Shown: positions 42,292 through 50,858 of the stretch, in pieces | Numbering within the stretch: position 1 is the stretch's first letter | Layout of the letters: each line of letters starts with the position of its first letter | Source: Nonomuraea sp. NEAU-A123 | GTDB lineage: Bacteria; Actinomycetota; Actinomycetes; Streptosporangiales; Streptosporangiaceae | Reading direction: 5' to 3' | DNA length: 64,000 bases | NCBI RefSeq assembly: GCF_018603905.1 | Contig: NZ_JAHFZZ010000007.1 | Coordinates: forward strand, 591,161 to 655,160 | Position numbers and translations under genes: made by a program | Notes under the pieces: model-generated | What the model was told of the DNA's origin: nothing | Databases searched by the model: none | What the model saw: only the letters and a program-made list of their open reading frames with translations

Positions 42292-43572
42292 GTGGATCGA
42301 CGGAGTTCTGTACCGCGGACCGATGTCATGCTGGCCGACCCCCGGTTGGCCGCCGCGCAGGAGACGCTCGGCCGTAGCCTCGTCAAGGCCGCGGTAGCGA
42401 ACGCCCAGCAACGTGTCCGCGAGGGCTTCACCGACCCCGAGGGCGCCCTGGACGCCGCGCTCGCCCTCCTGCCGGCGACCGCCGGCGGTCTCAAGCACGT
42501 CGTCAACGCCACCGGTGTACTCGTGCACACCAACCTGGGCCGGGCTCCGCTCTCAGCCGCCGCCATCGCGGCGGTCACCGAGGCCGCCGGCTACACCGAC
42601 GTCGAGTTCGACCTCGCCGACGGGCGGCGCGCCCGCCGTGGACGTACGGCTCTCGCCGCGCTGGCGCAGGCGGTCCCCGAAGCGCGGGCCGTGCACGTGG
42701 TCAACAACAACGCGGCCGCACTCGTGCTCGCCGCCACGGTGCTCGCACAGGGCATGGAGATCGTCATCAGCCGCGGTGAGCTGGTGGAGATCGGCGACGG
42801 ATTCCGCCTGCCCGAGCTGCTGGAGTCCGCCGGTTGCCGGCTCCGCGAGGTCGGCACCACGAACCGGACCGCCCTGCGTGACTACCAGAACGCCTGTGGC
42901 CCGCAAACCGGCTTCATCCTCAAGGTGCACCCGTCCAACTATCGGATCGAGGGATTCACCTCCGAGGTCTCCATCGAGGAGCTCGCCACGATCGGGCCGC
43001 CCGTGGTGGCCGACATCGGCTCCGGGCTGCTGCGCCCGGAACCGCTGCTGCCCGGCGAACCGGACGCGGCCGGCGCGCTGCTGCAGGGAGCGGCGCTGGT
43101 CACCGCCAGCGGCGACAAACTCCTCGGCGGCCCGCAGGCGGGTCTCCTGCTCGGCGACGAAGACCTCGTGGAACGACTGCGCCGCCATCCCCTCGCCCGT
43201 GCGTTGCGGGTGGACAAGCTCACCCTGGCCGCGCTCGAAGCGACCCTGCGCGGCCCGCGACCGCCGGTTCACCGGTCGCTCCATGCGAGCAGCGCCGAGC
43301 TCATGGAACGCGCGGAACGCCTCGCGCGGCGGCTCGGCGGCCGGGCGGAGGCGGTGCCGACCATCGCCAGGGTCGGTGGCGGGGGCGCACCGGGAGTGGA
43401 GCTGCCCAGCGCGGGCATCGCCGTGGACAAGAGCCTGACCCTGCGACTGCGCTCCTACGATCCTCCCGTGATCGGCCGGATCACCGACGGGCGCCTGGTG
43501 CTCGACCTGCGCGCGGTCGAGCCCGGTCAGGACGAGGTCATCGCCGCCGCGGTGGAGCATGCGTGCATGTGA
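42292..43572 (+). CDS. selA: L-seryl-tRNA(Sec) selenium transferase
   Basis: The 426-aa PLP enzyme has VVNATGVLVHTNLGRAPLS, VNNNAAALVLA, ISRGELVEIGDGFRLP, the VGTTNRT motif and the PLP Lys in TASGDKLLGGPQAG. These are the landmarks of SelA. It converts Ser-tRNA(Sec) to Sec-tRNA(Sec) using selenophosphate. The GTG start keeps the conserved PRTDVMLADPRL segment. A later ATG (42328) would cut into it. It starts 31 bp after selC and overlaps selB by ten bases. Confidence 0.95.
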   Translation: MDRRSSVPRTDVMLADPRLAAAQETLGRSLVKAAVANAQQRVREGFTDPEGALDAALALLPATAGGLKHVVNATGVLVHTNLGRAPLSAAAIAAVTEAAGYTDVEFDLADGRRARRGRTALAALAQAVPEARAVHVVNNNAAALVLAATVLAQGMEIVISRGELVEIGDGFRLPELLESAGCRLREVGTTNRTALRDYQNACGPQTGFILKVHPSNYRIEGFTSEVSIEELATIGPPVVADIGSGLLRPEPLLPGEPDAAGALLQGAALVTASGDKLLGGPQAGLLLGDEDLVERLRRHPLARALRVDKLTLAALEATLRGPRPPVHRSLHASSAELMERAERLARRLGGRAEAVPTIARVGGGGAPGVELPSAGIAVDKSLTLRLRSYDPPVIGRITDGRLVLDLRAVEPGQDEVIAAAVEHACM

Positions 43573-45296
43573 TCGCCACGGCCGGGCACGTGGACCACGG
43601 CAAGTCGACGCTGGTCCGGGCGCTGACCGGGATGGAGCCCGACCGCTGGGCCGAGGAACGCCGCCGCGGCATGACCATCGACCTCGGGTTCGCCTGGACC
43701 ACGCTCCGATCGGGTGAACGGATCGCCTTCGTCGACGTGCCCGGGCACGAACGCTTCGTCACCAACATGCTGGCCGGAGTCGGGCCGTGCCCGGCGGTGA
43801 TGATCGTCGTCGCGGCCGACGAAGGCTGGCAGGCCCAGTCGGCCGAGCACCTGGCCGCGCTCGACGCCCTGGGCGTCCGGCACGGCCTCGCGGTCATCAC
43901 CCGGGCCGACCTCGCCGATCCGGAACCTGCTCTGAGGCAGGCACACGGCCACCTCGAAAAGACCAGCCTGGCGGGGATCGACAGCGTCGTCGTCAGCGGA
44001 CGGACCCGGCAGGGATTCTCCGAGCTGGAGGCCGCCTTGGCCCGGCTCACCGCCGCGCTGCCCGAGACGGACACGGAAGGTGCCGTCCGGTTGTGGATCG
44101 ACCGGGTCTTCACCGTCACGGGCGCCGGGACCGTCGTCACCGGAACGCTGACCAGAGGCACTCTGCGCGTGGGCGACGAGCTGAACGCGGACGGGCATCC
44201 GGTCAGGGTCCGCGGACTCCAGACCCTCGGCGAGAAGGCGGAGCAGGTCTCGGCGACCGCCCGCGTCGCCATCAACCTGCGCGGCGTCGACCGTGACGAC
44301 CTGTCCCGGGGCATGGCGCTGGTGACGCCGGGTGCCTGGATACCGACTCAAGTCATCGATGTACGGCTGGATTCCGGCATGGACCATCGGGGGGACGCGG
44401 TCCTCCACATCGGGTCGGCCGCCGTTCCCGTCAGGCTCCGCTTCCTGGGCGCTGACACCGCCAGGCTCACCCTCAGCCGTTCCCTGCCGCTCAGGACGGG
44501 CGACCGAGGCCTGCTCCGCGACCCCGGCAGGCGGGAGATCGTCGCCGGACTCCGCGTGCTGGACATCCGTCCCGTCGGGCTGCGGCGCCGGGGTGCCGCG
44601 GCGGCCAGGGCGGCCGCGCTCGACGAAGTCGACCTACCCGACTCCGCGACCCTGCTGCGCTGGCACGGCCTGCTGACGGGAAGCGAGCTCACAGCCATGG
44701 GCTGCCCGCCCAGCGGTTCGCCCGTGGCCGGCGACTGGTACGCCGATCCCGAACACTGGTCGTCGCTGGGACGTCGTCTCGCCGACCACGTCTCGCGACG
44801 GCCCCCGCTCGATCCGGGGATCACCGTGGATGCCGCCGCTCAGCTGCTCGGCCTGCCCGATCGGCGACTCGCCGAGGCGCTCGTCGCACCGCCTCTGGTG
44901 GTTCAAGCCGGGCGGATCCTTGTCGCCGGCAGGTCTCTGCCCCCCGCGATCGCCAAAGCGGTCGCGGAGCTGGCCGCCGGCCTCGCCGAGCATCCCTTCG
45001 ACGCCCCCACCGCCGAGCGCCTGGAAGAGCTCGGCCTGACGGGGAAGTCACTGGCGGCCGCGCTTCGCTCGGGCGCGGTGACATCGATCGGGAAGAACGT
45101 CATCCTTCTGCCCGACGCGCTGGACAGGGCGGCGGACACGCTCGCGCGGCTTCCCGCACCCTTCACCGTCAGCGATGCGCGGGTCGCCCTGGCAACGACC
45201 CGCCGCGTCGCCCTACCTCTCCTGGAGTGCCTCGATGCCCGTGGAATCACCCGGCGCACCGCTAACGACCTGCGAGTATGCCGCCCCCGCGACTGA
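43563..45296 (+). CDS. selB: selenocysteine-specific elongation factor
   Basis: The 577-aa GTPase has P-loop GHVDHGKST (residues 8-16), switch region RRRGMTIDLGF, DVPGHERF and ITRAD in place of NKxD. EF-Tu-like domains II-III follow (TVTGAGTVVTGTLTRG), then winged-helix repeats at the C-terminus that bind the SECIS hairpin. It delivers Sec-tRNA to in-frame UGA codons. The GTG start (VHVIATAGHVDHG) overlaps the selA end by ten bases, so translation is coupled. The protein is somewhat short compared with E. coli SelB (614 aa), mainly in the winged-helix part. Confidence 0.95.
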   Translation: MHVIATAGHVDHGKSTLVRALTGMEPDRWAEERRRGMTIDLGFAWTTLRSGERIAFVDVPGHERFVTNMLAGVGPCPAVMIVVAADEGWQAQSAEHLAALDALGVRHGLAVITRADLADPEPALRQAHGHLEKTSLAGIDSVVVSGRTRQGFSELEAALARLTAALPETDTEGAVRLWIDRVFTVTGAGTVVTGTLTRGTLRVGDELNADGHPVRVRGLQTLGEKAEQVSATARVAINLRGVDRDDLSRGMALVTPGAWIPTQVIDVRLDSGMDHRGDAVLHIGSAAVPVRLRFLGADTARLTLSRSLPLRTGDRGLLRDPGRREIVAGLRVLDIRPVGLRRRGAAAARAAALDEVDLPDSATLLRWHGLLTGSELTAMGCPPSGSPVAGDWYADPEHWSSLGRRLADHVSRRPPLDPGITVDAAAQLLGLPDRRLAEALVAPPLVVQAGRILVAGRSLPPAIAKAVAELAAGLAEHPFDAPTAERLEELGLTGKSLAAALRSGAVTSIGKNVILLPDALDRAADTLARLPAPFTVSDARVALATTRRVALPLLECLDARGITRRTANDLRVCRPRD

Positions 45297-45720
45297 CGTC
45301 GACCAGCTGCTGGCCCAGGCCCGCGCAGGGCTCCATCGCCTGAGTCCCGCCGAGGCCTGGGCCGCCGTGCACCGCGGTGGGAAGCTCGCCGACACTCGTC
45401 CCGAGTCTCAGCGCCGGGCCGCGGGGGAGATACCCGGGGCTGTCGTCATCGAACGCAACCATCTGGAGTGGCGGCTCGATCCCACGTGTGAGTCCCGCAT
45501 TCCCGAGGCCGGCTCCCATGACGTCCAGTGGATCGTGATCTGCGCCGAGGGGTACTCGTCCTCGCTGGCCGCGGCGGCGCTGCGGGAGCTCGGGTTGCAC
45601 AACGCCACCGATGTCGTCGGCGGGTTCGACGCGTGGGTGGAGGCGGGCCTGCCGATAGTCCACCCTGCTCGGCCCACGGTGCCGCGCGGCCCGGGCGAAG
45701 GCGAACGCGACGTCACATGA
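45235..45720 (+). CDS. rhodanese-like sulfur/selenium transferase
   Basis: This 161-aa single rhodanese domain has LHRLSPAEAWAAV, a KLADTRPESQR CH2A-like segment and the active-site loop ICAEGYSSSLAA with the catalytic Cys. It ends in VVGGFDAWVEAGLP. The ATG has TGGAG six bases upstream and lies 62 bases inside the end of selB in another frame. Its place directly after selA-selB suggests delivery of selenium (or sulfur) to SelD, as rhodaneses can form perselenide. This is inference from position. Its stop overlaps the convergent TusA/ferritin-like gene by eight bases. Confidence 0.88.
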   Translation: MPVESPGAPLTTCEYAAPATDVDQLLAQARAGLHRLSPAEAWAAVHRGGKLADTRPESQRRAAGEIPGAVVIERNHLEWRLDPTCESRIPEAGSHDVQWIVICAEGYSSSLAAAALRELGLHNATDVVGGFDAWVEAGLPIVHPARPTVPRGPGEGERDVT

Positions 45721-46909
45721 AGTTGCGGGTGTGCAGAGCGGAGAGTTCGGCTGCCTCCTCGGCTGGGAAGCCCAGGCGGATCAGCCGGTTTCTCCGCCCG
45801 TCGTACATGTCCCGGTGGAGGCGTTCAACGGCGGCGTGTCCGCGAGCGATCGCGGGCGCGGTCCATTCCCCGGCGGCCAGCACGGTCAGCGCGTCCAGCA
45901 CGTCCTGATTGATGCCCGCGGTGCTGAGCAGGGCATCGTGACGGCGCTCGATGGCCCCTCTCAACCTCGCGGTGAACGCGGGGTCGCGTCTGGACTGCTC
46001 CCGCAGATGCCCCATGCCGAAGGCGACATGCCGGGCTTCGTCCTGGTGCACCAGCGTCACGATCTGGCGGGTGACCGGATCGGGGGCGTGCTCGGCCAGG
46101 AACGACAACAGGTTGAGGAAGGTGCCCTCGCCCAGCACTGACAGCAGGAACAAGGCGAGCGAGAAGTCCGGCTCGGCCAGCAGTGACGACAGGGAGCTAC
46201 GCCCGGAGACGGAGGAGGTGCCCAGGTCGCGCCCCTTGAGCAGCGCCCTGCGGGTGAACACCTCGACGTGCCGGGCTTCGTCGGCCGCCTGTACGGCGAG
46301 CAGCTGGAGGACCTCACGAAAGTGCGGGTGAACCCGGGCCAGCAACCGGGCGGGGATGACCAGCGCGGCCTGCTCGTTCTCGATCAGATAGGTCATCACC
46401 TGAACGACCGCGCCCTCGATCTCAGCGGGCAGGTCGAAGGGAGTGTCCCAGCCGATCGCGGTCGCCGGATCCCACTGCCTGGCCGCCGCCTGCGCGTACA
46501 GCTTCGGGGCCAGGTCGGCCCACACCAGCTCCTTGCGGTCGAGGTCGAAGGGCAGGACAGGTCCGCCGGCCTCGACCAGGGCGCCGCGAGCGGCCAGACC
46601 CCAGTGCGCGGCCGGACGTACCACCGCGGCGGCGGATCCGGCCGCGCCCGCTCGCTCCGCACCCGCCCACCGATCGTGAACGCCGCGGCCGCACACCACC
46701 CACGCCCGCACCCCGGCGTTATCCGCCGGGGTCTCGACCCGATGCCCCTGCGAGCGGCACCAGGCGGCCAGGTGGAGGGGGAGCGCCGCGTCCGTGCCCG
46801 TGACGCCCAGCCGTCCGCCCACCGGCATCATCGCCAGTTCGCCGGCGACCAGGATGTGAGCGCCTCGGTCGAACCCGACGTCTCCCAGGTCGACGACCCG
46901 CTCCGTCAC
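45713..46909 (-). CDS. TusA-like domain fused to ferritin-like di-iron protein
   Basis: This is a 398-aa protein. Residues 1-75 resemble a TusA/SirA fold (MMPVGGRLGVTGTDAALPLHLAAWCRSQGHRVE in outline), but the usual Cys-Pro dipeptide near residue 13 is absent; the position reads VGFDRG. After a linker, residues 160-398 form a ferritin-like four-helix bundle. Its di-iron ligands are spaced as expected: ENEQAAL, DEARHVEVF, GEGTFLN and QDEARHVAFG (two E-x-x-H pairs). The GTG start overlaps the stop of the PhnD-like gene (GTGA). I know no characterised protein of this exact make-up. An oxygenase or oxidase acting on a sulfur/selenium compound is a guess. Confidence 0.7.
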   Translation of the reverse strand: MTERVVDLGDVGFDRGAHILVAGELAMMPVGGRLGVTGTDAALPLHLAAWCRSQGHRVETPADNAGVRAWVVCGRGVHDRWAGAERAGAAGSAAAVVRPAAHWGLAARGALVEAGGPVLPFDLDRKELVWADLAPKLYAQAAARQWDPATAIGWDTPFDLPAEIEGAVVQVMTYLIENEQAALVIPARLLARVHPHFREVLQLLAVQAADEARHVEVFTRRALLKGRDLGTSSVSGRSSLSSLLAEPDFSLALFLLSVLGEGTFLNLLSFLAEHAPDPVTRQIVTLVHQDEARHVAFGMGHLREQSRRDPAFTARLRGAIERRHDALLSTAGINQDVLDALTVLAAGEWTAPAIARGHAAVERLHRDMYDGRRNRLIRLGFPAEEAAELSALHTRNFM

Positions 46910-47739
46910 GGCTGGTAGTCCTCCGCGACCAGACCTCCCTGTCCGTCGTAGAAGCCGCTCACCGCGGCCTCCAGCGCGCCGTAGCCGCTCGTGCGGCCCT
47001 CGTGCCAGGCGGTCAGCCCTTCGAGGTCCAGGAGAGGGCGCACCTCGGGATCGGCGTAGGACATGCCGAGCAGCAGCTCGCCGAAATGCCGGACGTGCTC
47101 TTCCGGAGCGGCGTCGGAGACGGCCATGACGCAGTGATCATAGGGTTCGGTGGCGGTGAGGATCCGGGTGGAGCCGGCCGGCAGCGTCCCCTCCCGCCCG
47201 AAGAGGAGGTGGTTGGCATCGATCATGCACGCCGCGGCCGCCTCCCCGGACATCAGCGAGCGGGCCGCCTCGCGCTCCCCGCCGATGTGGTCGCCGTGCA
47301 GGCCGACTCCGATGTCGAAGCGCCGGACGTCGACCTTCACGCCGGCTTGACGCAGGTGGTCCAGCGGCAGCAGCGTGGCCTGCGGCGAGTCGATGGCACC
47401 GCAGGCCACGACCCGGCCGGCGAGGTCGTCCACCGTCTGGATGCCGGAGTCCGCACGGACCACCACCACCGACCGCAGATCTTGATCGGTGTCCCGCATC
47501 ACCAGCGGTCGCACCGTACGTCCGAGCGCCTCGGCCATCCGCCGGGAGCGGATCCAGGCCAGTGGAGAGTGCCAGGCCGCGTGGATCCGGCCGGCGACCA
47601 GATCCTCGGCCTGCCGCTCGTAGTTCGAGTAGAGGACGAAGTCGTAGGGCAGACCATTGCGCACGAGCCAGGCGCGGAATCCCGACCAGATCGTCACGAC
47701 CTTCGGGTCGTACGCCACGGCTCCCATGAGCAGCGTCAT
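46906..47739 (-). CDS. PhnD-like periplasmic-binding-fold protein without signal peptide
   Basis: The 277-aa protein has the phosphate/phosphonate-binding (PhnD/SsuA-type) fold: MGAVAYDPKVVTIWSGF, IHAAWHSPLAWIRSRR, VVVRADSGIQTVDDLAGR and a CGAIDSPQATLLPL segment. It starts right at the domain with no signal peptide or lipobox, so it is probably cytosolic and not a classic transporter component. No ABC permease or ATPase is adjacent. The ATG overlaps the stop of the flavoprotein gene (ATGA) and its stop overlaps the next gene, so the three proteins are probably made together. It may bind a sulfur-, selenium- or phosphorus-oxyanion for its partner enzymes. Confidence 0.78.
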   Translation of the reverse strand: MTLLMGAVAYDPKVVTIWSGFRAWLVRNGLPYDFVLYSNYERQAEDLVAGRIHAAWHSPLAWIRSRRMAEALGRTVRPLVMRDTDQDLRSVVVVRADSGIQTVDDLAGRVVACGAIDSPQATLLPLDHLRQAGVKVDVRRFDIGVGLHGDHIGGEREAARSLMSGEAAAACMIDANHLLFGREGTLPAGSTRILTATEPYDHCVMAVSDAAPEEHVRHFGELLLGMSYADPEVRPLLDLEGLTAWHEGRTSGYGALEAAVSGFYDGQGGLVAEDYQP

Positions 47740-48866
47740 CGCGCCGCCTCATCGAACAGCGGGAGCCCGAGCGAGGCTCGCCCGACGAAGTCCAGCAGCG
47801 CCTCGGTGGTCGGAGCCATGACCCGGGCGGCCAGCGCGTCGCGGAAGTGACGCTCGATAGCCAGGTCCCGGCGGAAGGCGGAGCCGCCGCACAGCCGCAT
47901 GACGTCGTCAGCGACCTCGGCCGCGGCCTCCGCCGCGACCGCCTTGACCTGGAGCACGCGGAGCATGGCGTCCTCGCGGCCGGACTCCAGCGCGGTCAGT
48001 GTGTCATCCAGGAAAGCGCGGGTCTGGTGGACTCTGGTGAGGATGCGGGCGAAGGCGGATCTGGGGGCGGCCTGATCGGCCAGCCGCTGCCCCAGATGCG
48101 TCAGAACCGTGCGAGACACGTGTGCCCCGGCTTCGTCGGCCAGCGCCTGCGCGATGCCGATCGAGCAGGCCGCGTTGAGCACGAGGAAGCCGGGCAGCGC
48201 TGTGGCCAGCGCGAGGTCCAGTCCTTGCCCGTCCGCACCCAGCATCGCGCTCATGGGCACCCGAGCCCCGTCGGCAGCCATGGGACTGGACGCGTTACCA
48301 CGCAGACCCAGCCCGTCGAACGCGCCTGTGACGGTCAGGCCCGGCGTGTCGCCGGGCACCAGCCACAATGTCATCGGCCCCGTGCTCGCGAGCGGCCGGC
48401 TGGACCACACATACCCATCGGCATGTCCGGCCGCGGTGACGAAGCTCTTGCGCGTGTCAAGGGCGATCTCGCCGTTCTCCGCTTCCGCCGCGGTGCCCAC
48501 AGGAGCCCAGAAGTGGCTGCGCGAACCCGTCTCGGAGAAGGCCAGGGTGGTGAGGTAACGGCCTTCGGCTACCGCCCGGCGGGTCTGCTCCGGGCCGTGC
48601 GCCTCGATCACCGCGGTGGCGGCGAAGTGCATGAGCACGATCATGGCGGTGGATCCGCAGGCCGCGGCCAGCGATGTGATGACCTGAGCCGCCTCGCGCA
48701 GCCCCTGGCCCGCGCCCCCTACCTCGGTCGCGCTGACCAGGCCCAGGACTCCCGCCTTGCCCAGCGCCTCGATGCCCGCGGCGGGAAAGACTCCGCCGCG
48801 GTCGGTCTCGACGGCCGCGGGTCCGATCACATCGGCGATCACCGTCTCCAGCTCAGCCTTAAGCAT
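47736..48866 (-). CDS. acyl-CoA-dehydrogenase-like flavoprotein
   Basis: The 376-aa protein has the acyl-CoA dehydrogenase fold (GVLGLVSATEVGGAG, LAAACGSTAMIVLMH, TLAFSETGSRSHFW, RKSFVTAAGHADGYVW, LGLRGNASSPM, LCGGSAFRRDLAIERHFRDALA). It lacks the obvious catalytic Glu loop of true dehydrogenases. The sequence is closer in style to the SfnB/DszC/DsbC group of flavin monooxygenases that act in sulfur scavenging. It is the first gene of the operon with the PhnD-like and TusA/ferritin-like genes. AAAGGG precedes the ATG. Proximity to the Sec locus suggests sulfur or selenium chemistry, as inference. Confidence 0.8.
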   Translation of the reverse strand: MLKAELETVIADVIGPAAVETDRGGVFPAAGIEALGKAGVLGLVSATEVGGAGQGLREAAQVITSLAAACGSTAMIVLMHFAATAVIEAHGPEQTRRAVAEGRYLTTLAFSETGSRSHFWAPVGTAAEAENGEIALDTRKSFVTAAGHADGYVWSSRPLASTGPMTLWLVPGDTPGLTVTGAFDGLGLRGNASSPMAADGARVPMSAMLGADGQGLDLALATALPGFLVLNAACSIGIAQALADEAGAHVSRTVLTHLGQRLADQAAPRSAFARILTRVHQTRAFLDDTLTALESGREDAMLRVLQVKAVAAEAAAEVADDVMRLCGGSAFRRDLAIERHFRDALAARVMAPTTEALLDFVGRASLGLPLFDEAAR

Positions 48867-48911
48867 GTATCCCTTTCATATGATCATCAGGCGCGATGGA
48901 GCCCAGGGTCA

Positions 48912-48950
48912 TCAGCAGGGCATGACGCCGACAGCGAGCGTGCAGGTCAT
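48912..48950 (-). CDS. possible cysteine-containing leader peptide
   Basis: A 12-codon frame encodes MTCTLAVGVMPC, with two Cys, ending 45 bases before the flavoprotein gene start. Short Cys-containing leader peptides precede sulfur-metabolism genes in many actinomycetes and act in attenuation. This one has no convincing ribosome-binding site, so it is only a suggestion. Confidence 0.25.
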   Translation of the reverse strand: MTCTLAVGVMPC

Positions 48951-49138
48951 ATGGAGCCGGCACCCGGCGAGATTGACGTTTTCCCAGGCCGCGAAGGCAT
49001 GATTCCAGCCGGCCGCGTTACCGAGCCGGACCACGACAGCACCATGATCGCACGACCCGCTTCGAACGAGAAGCCTCTTGAGCCGGTTCGAGGGCCAGAA
49101 CCCGGCAGGGCCGGCCGAGCAGGTCGCCCACACTGCGC

Positions 49139-50857
49139 TCATGAGCGGTGACCATGACGAGGGCCGGCAGAAGTCCGCAGGTTGTCTCGCAATCTGGGCG
49201 CGAGCCGCCGCACTGTCCCCGGGGTGGAGGCCACGAGCTTGGTGATGACCGGACCCACGCTGACCAGAGCCCCGTACTGGTTACCGGCGGGAAGGCCCAA
49301 CTGGTAGTACACGATGTCCGGCCCATCGCGGCCCTTGATGGTGGCGGCGAGCCCGTAGCGGACCTCCTCGGCCGCCAGGCGCTGCGCCTCGGACGTCGAG
49401 GGCGCCGTCCAGATGACGGACACGGAGACGACGTCGCCCTTGTCGGTCGGCGGGATCCAGTCGCAGACGGCGGGTATGGGCAGAGGGCTGCCCGCCAGCG
49501 TGCGCGAGTGCGGGTAGGCGAGGTAGCCCGGGGCCAGCAGGCTCAGGTCGCGGTCGGTGAGCAGACCGCAGGCGTCCGGCCAGTTCGCCGGCGGGGCGAC
49601 GCCGGGCGGGTTCGCCGGGGCCCGGTTGGCACGGACGAGGCGGTAGGCGGTGATCCGGGTGCCGTTCTTGACACCGGTGCTGTCGTCGTCCCGCGTCGGG
49701 GTGCTCACGAAGACCAGGCCCCCGGCGCCTCCCTCCAGGATGGTGGCGCCCTCGGTGGCGGGCAACGGGAGCTCGCTCGCCTCACCTGTGGCGGCGTCGA
49801 TGGCCAGGAGGTAGGCGTTCAGCGGCCAGGATTCCAAACCGGGGTACTCCCTGTCCTCCGCGACGAACAGGTCCCCGGTCGCGATGAACGACGTCGGCCC
49901 CGTCACCCCCCGGGTCCAGCGGATGGCGCCGGTGGCCGGATCGATTCCCTGAACGTAGCCTGCTCCACCTCCGTCCGGAATCGACGTGTATACCGCGACG
50001 CCCTCCCCTGTGACGATCGGCGACCGGGTGGCCTCGCCGTGGATGTCCGCGGGCAGCCGTCTGCCGTCCGATGCGTACAGGTAGGGGGTCTCGGAGAGGT
50101 GGACGAGGACGGTTCCGTCCGCGGCGGTCGCCACACCCACGTCTCTCCGCGGGTCCGTCCCCTCGGCCGGCGGCCACTGCTGTGGGCGCCGGTACGTCAG
50201 GTCACGGGTCCAGTGAGGCCGGCCGGTTTCCGGGTCCACGGCGGCGAGGTGGACGCGGTCGTTCGCGCAGAGTTCGAGCACGGCGACCAGCTCGTCGGCG
50301 GCCGCCGCGGCCGCGGTGCAGCCCTGCGGAATGGGCATGACCGCTCGGGTCGCCCCGGTCCTGGCGTCGAGCAGTTCGACGTCCGACGCCGTCAGTGCCG
50401 CCACGGCTCGCCGGGTCACCACGGCCTCACGGGCGAGTCTCGAGCCCCACAGCCGCTGTCCCGTGGCCAGGTCGTAGCCGGTGAGCACGCCCTCGAACTC
50501 GTCTCCCGTTCGCCCAGGCCGCTCGCGCAGGACGACGAGGGCTTCGTCGGCGACCCACAGCTCACGCACGTCCCCGAGCCGGGGTTCGGCCGGCACGGTG
50601 CTCAGGACGCGCCCCGTGACCGGTTCGAGGATGAGAATCCGGCCTATGCGCGCCGCCACCGCCAGGGCACGCTCGGACGGCACGAGGGTGTGGCTGTAGA
50701 CGAAGACGTCCTCGGTCAAGCCGAACGAACGGTTGTCGAACGCCGCCGACCACACGGCCTGCCAGCCCACCGCCTTCCGCACGACGGCCGGGGCGTCGGA
50801 CACGAGGGCCAAACAGGTCACCAGCGCCAGCAGCGGCACACCGGCCAGTCGTCGCAC
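49139..50857 (-). CDS. exported PQQ-like beta-propeller protein
   Basis: This is a 572-aa protein with an N-terminal signal anchor (VRRLAGVPLLALVTCLALV). It has PQQ-enzyme-like propeller repeats (GYDLATGQRLWGS, VDPETGRPHWTRDL, GIDPATGAIRWTRG, AIDAATGEASELP). A C-terminal domain of about 150 residues has three Cys (DACGLL, AVCDWI) and resembles lipoprotein-type DUFs. It probably sits on the cell surface as a binding or scaffold protein; propeller blades here lack catalytic PQQ ligands. The GTG start at 50857 lies directly after the TGA of the upstream gene, so the two are co-transcribed. Confidence 0.78.
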   Translation of the reverse strand: MRRLAGVPLLALVTCLALVSDAPAVVRKAVGWQAVWSAAFDNRSFGLTEDVFVYSHTLVPSERALAVAARIGRILILEPVTGRVLSTVPAEPRLGDVRELWVADEALVVLRERPGRTGDEFEGVLTGYDLATGQRLWGSRLAREAVVTRRAVAALTASDVELLDARTGATRAVMPIPQGCTAAAAAADELVAVLELCANDRVHLAAVDPETGRPHWTRDLTYRRPQQWPPAEGTDPRRDVGVATAADGTVLVHLSETPYLYASDGRRLPADIHGEATRSPIVTGEGVAVYTSIPDGGGAGYVQGIDPATGAIRWTRGVTGPTSFIATGDLFVAEDREYPGLESWPLNAYLLAIDAATGEASELPLPATEGATILEGGAGGLVFVSTPTRDDDSTGVKNGTRITAYRLVRANRAPANPPGVAPPANWPDACGLLTDRDLSLLAPGYLAYPHSRTLAGSPLPIPAVCDWIPPTDKGDVVSVSVIWTAPSTSEAQRLAAEEVRYGLAATIKGRDGPDIVYYQLGLPAGNQYGALVSVGPVITKLVASTPGTVRRLAPRLRDNLRTSAGPRHGHRS

Positions 50858-50858
50858 G

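Noticed and set aside
48912..48914. TGA-TGA after TGC as a possible selenocysteine codon
   Set aside because: The frame downstream of the double TGA ends after a few residues and shows no domain; a selenoprotein would need a sensible continuation and a SECIS hairpin, neither of which I see.
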